From: Arthrobacter sunyaminii
GTDB taxonomy: Bacteria; Actinomycetota; Actinomycetes; Actinomycetales; Micrococcaceae
Reading direction: 5' to 3'
NCBI RefSeq assembly: GCF_018866305.1
Contig: NZ_CP076456.1
Location: 1,302,001-1,366,000 of the forward strand
DNA length: 64,000 nucleotides
Shown: piece after piece, positions 8,205-16,800 of the stretch
Layout: every line of letters starts with the position of its first letter
How positions within the stretch are numbered: the first letter of the stretch is position 1
Made by a program: the position numbers and the translations under genes
The notes under the pieces: generated by a model
Databases searched by the model: none
The model's input: the letters and a program-made list of their open reading frames with translations, nothing else
What the model was told of the DNA's origin: nothing

Positions 8205-9569
8205 ATGGGACACAGCCATTCCCCGCACTCCGATGAGCCGCCGTCCCCGGCAGCACTGGCCGCCCGGCGCCGCGCCAACCTCCTGCTGACCTGGATCCTG
8301 GTTCCGCTGGGGCTGCTGGCCGTTATCGGCATGGTCCTGCTCTGGCCTTCCGGGGACCGCACCGGCATCACAGTGTCCGATCCCTACGCCACCGCAGACG
8401 GCGTCACCTTCGAAACCGGCAAGGTCCAGCGCGTCAGCGAGGAGAACTGTCCGTCGTCGCAGGCCCTGGTTAATGCCGGCGGAACAGCCCAGCAGTGCCT
8501 GGTGGCGTACACGGTTCCGAACTCCGGGGGCTCCACCATCCAGGTGGAAGTTCCCCCGGAGGTCGCCAAGGGAGGCGCCATCGAAGCCGGCGACACCATC
8601 CGCTACCTGAATCTTGAAGCCATCATGGCGCAGGGCGGCGGCGCACCGCCCTACGTTTTCGTGGACTTTGTCCGTTCCATTCCCATGGCCGCGCTGACAG
8701 TGCTTTACGCGGGGGTGGTGATCGCCGTCGCTCGCTGGCGGGGGCTGCGTGCCCTGGTTGGGCTCGCCGGCGCCTACGCGGTGCTCGCCGGATTCATCCT
8801 GCCCGGGCTGGTGGAGGGCAAGCCGCCGCTGCTGCTGGGGCTGATCGGTTCAAGCGTGATCATGTTCGGTGTCCTGTACTTTGCGCACGGCTTTACGGCG
8901 CGGACGTCGACTGCGCTCCTGGGGACGTTGTTCGGACTGTCGATCACGGCCTGCCTGGCGGCCTGGGCGACCGATGCGGCACACCTGGTGGGGGTCGATG
9001 ACGAGAACGCGTACACGCTCATCAACTCCTCGGACAACATCTCCGTGTCCGGCATCATCCTGTGCGGGCTGATCATTTCCGGTCTCGGTGTGCTGAACGA
9101 CGTCACCATCACGCAGTCCTCTGCCGTGTGGGAGATGTACGAGCTGGCGCCCGGGGCGAGCGCCAAGCGGCTCTTCTCCGGGGCCATGCGGGTGGGCCGG
9201 GACCACATTGCGTCCACCGTCTACACCATTGCCTTCGCCTATGCAGGAGCGGCGCTTCCGGTGCTGATCCTTGTCTCGCTTTACGACCGGCCCTTCTTGG
9301 ACAGCATCACCAGCGGTGAACTGGCCGAGGAAGTAATCCGGACGCTGGTCGGCTCCGTAGGGCTGGTGGTTGCGATCCCGGTAACCACAGCCATCGCCGT
9401 TCTGGTGGTCAAGGCGGTGGGGATCAAGGGGATTCCGCACGGTACGGACGCAACGCACGACGACGGCGGGACGCTTCCGGCGCACGCAACGCCCGACGCC
9501 GGCGGGACGCCTTCCAGTCCCGCCGACGATGCACCGCCAACGCGGCGCTCGCTGCGCAACCGGTCCTGA
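8205..9569 (+). CDS. YibE/F-family multi-pass membrane protein
   Basis: 454 residues. An N-terminal cytoplasmic stretch (His/Ser/Pro-rich), one TM helix (about 28-50) and an extracytoplasmic domain of about 110 residues are followed by seven or eight TM helices ending near residue 415. Features match the YibE/F family (VFVDFVRSIPMAAL, SGLGVLNDVTITQSSAVWE), seen in Firmicutes and actinobacteria. Its transport substrate is not established. RBS GAAGGA lies 7 bases before the ATG at 8205; an in-frame GTG at 8181 has no RBS. Converges on the AtoE gene with only 15 bases between stops. Confidence 0.85.
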   Translation: MGHSHSPHSDEPPSPAALAARRRANLLLTWILVPLGLLAVIGMVLLWPSGDRTGITVSDPYATADGVTFETGKVQRVSEENCPSSQALVNAGGTAQQCLVAYTVPNSGGSTIQVEVPPEVAKGGAIEAGDTIRYLNLEAIMAQGGGAPPYVFVDFVRSIPMAALTVLYAGVVIAVARWRGLRALVGLAGAYAVLAGFILPGLVEGKPPLLLGLIGSSVIMFGVLYFAHGFTARTSTALLGTLFGLSITACLAAWATDAAHLVGVDDENAYTLINSSDNISVSGIILCGLIISGLGVLNDVTITQSSAVWEMYELAPGASAKRLFSGAMRVGRDHIASTVYTIAFAYAGAALPVLILVSLYDRPFLDSITSGELAEEVIRTLVGSVGLVVAIPVTTAIAVLVVKAVGIKGIPHGTDATHDDGGTLPAHATPDAGGTPSSPADDAPPTRRSLRNRS

Positions 9570-9584
9570 CCCTGCCGACGTAAC

Positions 9585-11039
9585 CTACGGCGCCGTCGGA
9601 GCCGGGGCCGGAATAACCGGCGGCTCGAACGTGAACGTCATCCCCAGCAGCCAGACCAGCAGCAGGACCACGGGCAAGTGGATGATGAACTGCAGGAAGG
9701 TGAATCCCACCAAATCCCGTGCCCGCAGCTTCAGTACGGCCAGCAGCGGGAGCATGAAGAACGGGTTGATCAGGTTGGGCAGTGCCTCGGCAATGTTGTA
9801 AATCTGCACCGTCCAGCCAAGGTTCATCTCCACATCGGTGGCGGACTGCATCACGTAGGGAGCTTCCACCAGCCACTTGCCGCCGCCGGAGGGCACAAAG
9901 ATGCCCAGAATGACGGTATAGAGCGCAATGACGACGGCGAATGCTCCGCCGGCGCCAATGTTGGTGAAGAACGTGGCCAGGTGCTCGGAGAGGGTGGTCC
10001 CGCTGCCGCCTTCGGCCTTTGTGAGGATCGCAGCCATTGCGGCGTAGAGCGGAAACTGGACCAGGATGCCGGCGGTGGCGGGAACTGCCTTGGTGACCGC
10101 CTGCAGGAAGTTCCTCGGCGTGCGGTGCAGCACCAGACCCAGGATCAGGAACACCAGCAGATAGCCGTTGAGGCTGGAGATCACGCTGAGGAACGGTTTG
10201 GTCACGAACTGTGAGACCAGCCACCCGGCGGTCAGCAAGCCCATGAGCATCGGCAGGATGGGGCTGTACTCCAGCCATTCTCCGGGACGCTCCCGGGTGG
10301 AGGCAGGCTCGGGCGTGTCATCCAGGTCCACGCCCAGTTCCGTAGCGGTGCGGATGGCTTCGCCCTTGGGCGCTGAGAGATGCGCGATCACCGTGGTCAG
10401 GACAATAAGGATGGCGCAGGTGAGCAGCGACTGCCAGGTGAAAATGGTCTTGCCGAAGTCCAGGACGCCGGTGACTTCCAGCAGGGCAGGAGGCAGCGAC
10501 GCCGCAGTGGCCTGGAGTTGTGCGGCCGAGGAAGACAAACCCAAAGCCCAGACGGCGCCGAGGCCCATGAAGGCGGCCGCGCCCAGCGCCCGGTAATCGA
10601 CGCGAAGGTCCGTGCGCCGGGCAATGGCACGTGCCAGCAGCCCGCCGAAGACAATGCTCAGGCCCCAGTTCAGGAAGGACACGGACATGGACAGGAACGC
10701 CACAAAGCTGACGGCGGTGGTGGCGGTCTGCGGAACCCGCGCCAGCCGGGCGATGAGCTTCGCCACCGGGGGAGAGGTGGCCACGACATAGCCGGTCAGG
10801 ACCACCATGGACATTTGCAGGGTGAAGGCGGTCAGGTCCCAAAAGCCGTTGCCGAAGGAGTCCGCCACGTCCTGCGGCGTGGATCCGTTGAGCAGGGCGG
10901 CCAGGGCAACAATGACCACTCCGGCCAGGGCGAAGATGTACGCATCGGGAAACCACTTCTCGGTCCAGCGGGCCAGGGCCTGGGCAACTCTGGCCAGGCC
11001 TTTCTCGGAGCCGGCCGAGCGGGTGGTGGCGGTAGACAT
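9585..11039 (-). CDS. atoE: Short-chain fatty acid transporter, AtoE family
   Basis: A 484-residue integral membrane protein with about 11-12 TM helices. It shows AtoE-type motifs (SFLNWGLSIVFGGLLAR, FVPSGGGKWLVEAPYVM, YNIAEALPNLINPFFMLPLL). In E. coli AtoE imports acetoacetate/butyrate. Here no ato catabolic genes are adjacent, but a 3-oxoacid CoA transferase is encoded at 56.5 kb. The start at 11039 follows a GAGG about 10 bases upstream; the in-frame codon at 11141 adds 34 unlikely residues. Transcribed divergently from dusB. Confidence 0.88.
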   Translation of the reverse strand: MSTATTRSAGSEKGLARVAQALARWTEKWFPDAYIFALAGVVIVALAALLNGSTPQDVADSFGNGFWDLTAFTLQMSMVVLTGYVVATSPPVAKLIARLARVPQTATTAVSFVAFLSMSVSFLNWGLSIVFGGLLARAIARRTDLRVDYRALGAAAFMGLGAVWALGLSSSAAQLQATAASLPPALLEVTGVLDFGKTIFTWQSLLTCAILIVLTTVIAHLSAPKGEAIRTATELGVDLDDTPEPASTRERPGEWLEYSPILPMLMGLLTAGWLVSQFVTKPFLSVISSLNGYLLVFLILGLVLHRTPRNFLQAVTKAVPATAGILVQFPLYAAMAAILTKAEGGSGTTLSEHLATFFTNIGAGGAFAVVIALYTVILGIFVPSGGGKWLVEAPYVMQSATDVEMNLGWTVQIYNIAEALPNLINPFFMLPLLAVLKLRARDLVGFTFLQFIIHLPVVLLLVWLLGMTFTFEPPVIPAPAPTAP

Positions 11040-11270
11040 GACAGAGACCTCATTCTGGTTGCGGCAGTGAAACCGAAGGGGTACGGATGGATGGCCTGCC
11101 CAGTACTGAAAAACCATCATTGTGATGCAGGCCACCTGCACGCTAGGGGGTGCTCCCCGGGCCTGTCAATCGGCGTCGGGGGCCGGTCTGCAGCGGTGTC
11201 CGCACGACACGCTGCCGGAGGTTCCCCACAACCCGCAGCAGGATTTGCACCGGCTTGCGAGAATGGGGGT

Positions 11271-12443
11271 GTGACTGTTTCATCTCCAGAACTCAAGCTC
11301 GAGCTGCCGCCGCTGCAGCTGGGCCCCATTACCGTGGACACGCCGGTGATCCTGGCTCCCATGGCCGGCATTACCAACAAGGCCTTCCGGCGGCTCTGCC
11401 GCGAATACGGCGGCGGCCTGTACGTCTCCGAAATGGTCACCTCGCGTGCCCTCGTGGAGCGCTCGCCGGAGTCCCTGCGCATCATTGAGCACGACGACGA
11501 CGAATTGGTCCGCTCCGTCCAGCTGTACGGCGTGGACCCGGTGACCGTCGGCGCAGCTGTCCGGATCCTGGTGGAGGAAGACCGCGCCGACCACATTGAC
11601 CTGAACTTCGGTTGCCCGGTGCCCAAGGTCACCCGCAAGGGCGGCGGCTCGGCCCTGCCCTGGAAGCTGGACCTGTTCACCGCCATCGTGCAGACCGCGG
11701 TGAAGGAAGCCTCCCGCGGCAACATCCCGCTGACCATCAAGATGCGCAAGGGCATCGACGAGGACCACCTCACGTTCCTGGAAGCCGGCCGCATCGCCCG
11801 CGACTCAGGGGTTGCCGCCGTCGCCCTCCACGGCCGCACCGCATCCCAGTTCTACTCCGGCAAAGCCGACTGGAACGCCATCGCGGAGTTGCGCGAAGCC
11901 CTGCCGGACGTTCCGGTGTTGGGCAACGGCGACATCTGGTCCGCGGAAGACGCCATCGCCATGGTGCGCCAGACCGGCGTCGACGGCGTCGTCATCGGCC
12001 GCGGCTGCCAGGGCCGGCCGTGGCTCTTCGGCGACCTGCAGGCGGCGTTCGAGGGCAGCGACACCCGGCACCGCCCGGGCTTGAAGGAAGTCTCCGACAG
12101 TGTGTACCGGCACGCCGAACTGCTGGTGGAGACCTTCGGCGGGGAAATGATGGCGCTGCGGGACATCCGCAAGCACATGGCCTGGTACTTCAAGGGCTAC
12201 GTGGTGGGCGGAGACCTCCGCGCCCAGCTCGCCACCGTGCCCACCCTCGCCGTGCTGCGCGAGCTGCTGGACCAGCTGGATCCCGAGGCTCCGTATCCCG
12301 GCGTTGACGCCGAGGGTCCGCGTGGCCGGGCCGGCTCACCCAAAAAGACAGCGCTGCCGGAGAACTGGCTGGAATCGCGGGAGCTTAACGCCGCGCAAAA
12401 GTCCATCATCTCCGCAGCGGAACTCAACATCTCAGGCGGCTAA
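11271..12443 (+). CDS. dusB: tRNA-dihydrouridine synthase B
   Basis: A 390-residue flavoenzyme that reduces uridine in the tRNA D-loop. FMN-barrel motifs are visible: APMAGITNKAFRRLCREYGGG, the catalytic Cys in LNFGCPVPKV (C115), and GNGDIWSAEDA. The N-terminus is set at GTG 11271 (VTVSSPELKL); the frame stays open far upstream but that part overlaps the divergent atoE and has no family similarity. The dgt gene follows after six bases, so the two are co-transcribed. Confidence 0.93.
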   Translation: MTVSSPELKLELPPLQLGPITVDTPVILAPMAGITNKAFRRLCREYGGGLYVSEMVTSRALVERSPESLRIIEHDDDELVRSVQLYGVDPVTVGAAVRILVEEDRADHIDLNFGCPVPKVTRKGGGSALPWKLDLFTAIVQTAVKEASRGNIPLTIKMRKGIDEDHLTFLEAGRIARDSGVAAVALHGRTASQFYSGKADWNAIAELREALPDVPVLGNGDIWSAEDAIAMVRQTGVDGVVIGRGCQGRPWLFGDLQAAFEGSDTRHRPGLKEVSDSVYRHAELLVETFGGEMMALRDIRKHMAWYFKGYVVGGDLRAQLATVPTLAVLRELLDQLDPEAPYPGVDAEGPRGRAGSPKKTALPENWLESRELNAAQKSIISAAELNISGG

Positions 12444-12449
12444 ACACCC

Positions 12450-13733
12450 ATGACCTTTCCGCAGGCTTTCCAAACCGCAGGCTATACCGATGTTGACCTT
12501 GCACGCTGGGTCACCGAGCCTGCCAAGAACACCAACCGCACCCAGTTTGGCCGGGACCGTGCCCGGGTGCTGCACTCCTCGGCGCTGCGCCGGCTCGGCG
12601 CCAAAACCCAGGTGGTGGCTCCGGACACTGATGACTTTGTCCGGACCCGGCTGACGCATTCCCTCGAGGTGGCCCAGGTGGGGCGCGAACTCGGGAATGC
12701 GCTGGGCTGCGATCCCGACGTCGTCGACGCCGCCTGCCTCTCGCATGACCTGGGCCATCCGCCGTTCGGGCACAACGGCGAGACGGCGTTGAATGACATT
12801 GCCCATGCCATCGGCGGGTTCGAGGGCAATGCGCAGACCCTGCGCCTGCTGACCCGGCTGGAACCCAAGATCATCGCACCGGACGGCAGCCCGGCCGGCC
12901 TTAACCTGACACGGGCCTCCCTGGATGCGGCCTGCAAATACCCGTGGTCCATCGCCGATGCGCCGCTGGTGAACGGCCACCGGACCACCAAGTTCGGTGT
13001 CTATGAAGATGACATGCCTGTCTTCAGCTGGCTGCGCGACGGCGCCCCCGCCGGCCGTTCCTGCCTCGAGGCACAGGTCATGGACCTGGCTGATGACATT
13101 TCCTACTCCGTGCATGACGTTGAGGACGCCATAGTGGCCGGCCACGTGCAGCTCAAGTGGCTGGACAATCCGGACCAGCGCGCCCGGGTCATCGGTTACA
13201 CCCAGCAGTGGTACCTGCCCGGCACCGAGGGCGCGGCGATTGAGGAAGCCCTCAAACGGCTCGAAACTGATCCGGTGTGGGTCCGCGAGTCCGACGGCAG
13301 CCGCAGGTCCATGGCCGCACTCAAGGACATGACCAGCCAGCTGATCGGCCGGTTCTGCAACAGCGCGCTGGAAGCCACCCGCCTCATCTACGGCACCGAT
13401 CCGCTGACCCGCTACAACGCCGAGATGGTGGTTCCGGAAGAGACCAAGCTGGAGATCGCCGTCATGAAGGGACTGGCCACCACCTTCGTGATGACCACCG
13501 ACCAGCGCCAGCCGCTGTATGAACGCCAGCGCGAGATCCTCACCGCCCTGGTAGCCCAGCTGGCCGCCACGGGGGATCGGCACCTGGAGCCCATGTTCGC
13601 TGCCGATTGGCGGGAAGCGGCCGACGACGGCGCCCGGCTTCGCGTGGTCGTGGACCAGGTCGCTTCACTCACTGACGGGTCCGCGTTGGCACTGCACGAG
13701 CGGCTGGTGGGCCCGGTTCCGGCGCTCTGGTAA
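12450..13733 (+). CDS. dgt: Deoxyguanosinetriphosphate triphosphohydrolase-like protein
   Basis: A 427-residue HD-domain dNTPase that removes triphosphate from dNTPs. Metal ligands are visible in RLTHSLEV (H70) and SHDLGHPPFGHNGE (H99-D100), and the QVMDLADDISYSVHDVED segment supplies the last Asp. Substrate preference cannot be read from sequence. The dusB-dgt-(insert)-dnaG order resembles actinobacterial core neighbourhoods, here with the adhesin gene between dgt and dnaG. Confidence 0.93.
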   Translation: MTFPQAFQTAGYTDVDLARWVTEPAKNTNRTQFGRDRARVLHSSALRRLGAKTQVVAPDTDDFVRTRLTHSLEVAQVGRELGNALGCDPDVVDAACLSHDLGHPPFGHNGETALNDIAHAIGGFEGNAQTLRLLTRLEPKIIAPDGSPAGLNLTRASLDAACKYPWSIADAPLVNGHRTTKFGVYEDDMPVFSWLRDGAPAGRSCLEAQVMDLADDISYSVHDVEDAIVAGHVQLKWLDNPDQRARVIGYTQQWYLPGTEGAAIEEALKRLETDPVWVRESDGSRRSMAALKDMTSQLIGRFCNSALEATRLIYGTDPLTRYNAEMVVPEETKLEIAVMKGLATTFVMTTDQRQPLYERQREILTALVAQLAATGDRHLEPMFAADWREAADDGARLRVVVDQVASLTDGSALALHERLVGPVPALW

Positions 13734-13889
13734 AAATATCTGGTTGTCCCGGATGAAAAAGGCCCGTTAACTCTGGTGGACCCCGGTGTGTCTCGTTAGT
13801 GTTTCGGCTCTGAGGTGTAACATCCACCCCTTCGGTTACCACTGGCCGCAGGAGCACCTCTACCGGACAACTCTCACGGGGGACTCTTC

Positions 13890-16800
13890 ATGAGCGACCA
13901 GCCACACGTCAACGTCCGTCGCCGCCGCCGCGGGTCGCCCCCGCAGCCTTCCCGTATGCGGATCTGGGCGGGGATACTCCTGGCGCTGCTGCTGGTGGGA
14001 GCCCCGCTGAGTGCTCCGGCCAACGCCGCCGTCGATCCGGAACCGCCGCGCGGGGAAGCTCCCACCTCGGACGCCGGCACCGACATTGTGATCACGTCCC
14101 TGGGTGAAGGACGACGGAACATCTCCGGGGCGCTGCCGCCACTCGGGGACACCTGGCCCATTGACGCCTATCCCACCACCCGTCCGGCGGGCTACGAGCC
14201 AGAGACCGTGGGTTTCGCGGGGGTCATTAATACCCAGGAAGTGGGCGGGACCACGACGGCCCAGATGTACTGCATCGATCTGCGCACCTCCACACGGGTG
14301 GGCATCGGGTACGAAAACGGCACCTGGGACGAGTCCAACGTTCCCAATATCGGATATGTGAACCGGATCCTGAATACCTATTATCCGAGTACGAATCTCC
14401 CTACCGGTGTCAACAACAATGACAAGGCCGCGGCCGTGCAGGCAGCCATCTGGTTCTTCACGGACGGCTACGTTGTCGACCGCGGTGGTAACAATCTGTA
14501 TTCAACCGTTGCCTCGATCGTGAACGCCACCATCGCGGCCGGGCCGCTGGAGGAACCGGACGCCCCGGATATTTCGATCACTCCCGCCACTGCCGAAGCC
14601 GCAGTGACCGGTGTCGCCGGACCCTACACCGTGACCTCTGAAGCAGATCAAATCACCGTGACGGTCGACGACGGGTTCGGTCTCTTCGCAGATGCCGCAG
14701 GCACCGTGCCGCTCACCAACCCCGTTGCCAGCGGTACGCAGGTGTGGGTGCGGAGCGAGGACGGAGGCACCGGGCCGGCCGCCATTAGTGCCCGGGCGGT
14801 GGTGACCGTTCCCACCGGCAGTGTGTACCTCTATGACGGCGCCACCTCCGGGGTGGACACTGCCCAGAAGCTGATCCTCGCGGACACCCGGGAACTGAGC
14901 TCCGCAGCCAGTGCCACGGCGACCTTCTTCGAGGTCGGAGCGCTGACGGTTACCAAGTCGATAGAGGGTCCGGCCGCCGGCAGCCAGGGTGCGGTGGTCA
15001 TCAGTATCGATTGCGGACCGGGATACCAGTTCACCTTCAACATCGACGCCGGAACCACCGGAACGCCGTCGGAGACCTTTATCGACATTCCGGCGGGAAC
15101 CGCCTGCACCATCACCGAGCCCACCAACGGCACCAATGAAAGTGTGCAGGTCAGCACTACCATTGTGCCGACCGCCGTCACCATCCCCTCGGGGTCAACG
15201 GCAACGGCAACCGTCACTGACACCTACACCTTCACTCCGGGAACGCTGGTGGTCACCAAAACCAACACCGGCGAGGCAGACGGCGCCCAGGGCGAGGTGA
15301 TAATTTCCGTGGTCTGCACCCTGGACGGTGCCACCGTACTGGACACCACTGTCACCATTCCGGCGGGAACCCTCACTCCGGAGGCAGCCGAATTCCCCAA
15401 CCTCGCCGCCGGCACCAGCTGCACCGTGACGGAAACCGCCACGGGGGAGACCACTTCCGTGTCAGTCGAGGTGGCCGGGGAAGGGACCGTGACGATTCCG
15501 GCCGCAGGAAGTGTCACAGCAGCACTGACGAACACCTACACCTTCACTCCCGGAACCCTGGCGGTCCGCAAGGACATCGCCGGCACCGGTGCGGGGCGGC
15601 AGGGCACCGTCACTTTGCAGGTGACCTGCTCCTCCGGCCTGAACCAAACCATCACGATCCCGGCCGGAACCATCGAAACCACCACTGAGGAATTCCCGGG
15701 CCTTCCCGCCGGGACCACCTGCACGGTCACAGAGACGGCGGACGGCGCGACCACGGAGGTCAGCGTCACCACGGTGGTTGACCCGGCAGGCGGAGCAGTA
15801 ACCGTCCCGGCCGGCGACGGCGTTGAGGTGACCTTTACGGACACGTACACGGTCAACCCCGGAGCCCTGGTCGTGAACAAGGCCATCGCGGGGGTGGCTG
15901 CGGGCCAGCAGGGCGATGTCACCCTGCAGGTCACCTGCACTTTGGAGAGCGCAGTTGTCGCAGAGGAGACCTTCACTGTCACTGCCGGCACCACCGGAAC
16001 CGTTCCGGCGGGCACCCTGACGGGGATTCCGGAAGGTGCCAGCTGTGCCGTCACCGAACCCGTCACGGGCGAGACTACTGAAATAGGCGTGGTGGTGGAT
16101 CTGCCCGATTCCGTAACCATCACCGCAGGCGCCACTGCCACGGCCACAGTGACGGACACCTACAGCGAGAATCCCGGCACCCTGATCGTCACCAAGGTGA
16201 TTACCGGGGAGGCTGCCGGAAACCAGGACGCCGTGGAAATTGATGTCCTGTGCACCCTGGGCGGTGAAACCGTGTTCGAGGAGACCTCCCAGATCCCCGC
16301 CGGAGAAACAGGGGAGGTAGGGGCGCAGTTCCTGAACATTCCGTCGGGCGCATCCTGTGCCATTACTGAACCGGTTACCGGAGCTACCGAAGTTGTCCAG
16401 GTCAGCAGCGAGATCCCAACACCGGTGACCATCACCCCCGGTGGCACGGAGAGCGCGACGGTCACGAACACGTACACCTTCGCTCCGGGCACGTTGACGG
16501 TTACCAAGTCCATCACCGGTGAAGCTGCCAGTGAGCAGGGTGAGGTTGTCCTGCAAGTCCAGTGCGGCCCGGACGGGTCGGTGCTGGATGAGACGGTGAC
16601 GATTCCGGCGGGGTCCACGGGGGATGTTCCCACGACGTTTGAGGACCTTCCCGCGGGAACCGAGTGCACGGTCACGGAACCGACCAGCGGCGCCACTGAG
16701 ACCGTCCTGGTCTCGACGGAACTGCCGGACCCGGTGACCATTCCCGCCGCCGGGGGCTCCGAAGCTACGGTGACCAACACCTACACCTTCGCTCCGGGCA

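Noticed and set aside
11121-11136. CRP-type site in the atoE/dusB divergent region
   Set aside because: TGTGA-TGCAGG-CCACC matches only 8 of 10 with a poor second half; not enough to call.
10380-11270. N-terminal extension of dusB by about 300 residues
   Set aside because: Overlaps atoE on the other strand, is Gly/Arg-rich and lacks any Dus similarity; GTG 11271 gives a normal-length protein.
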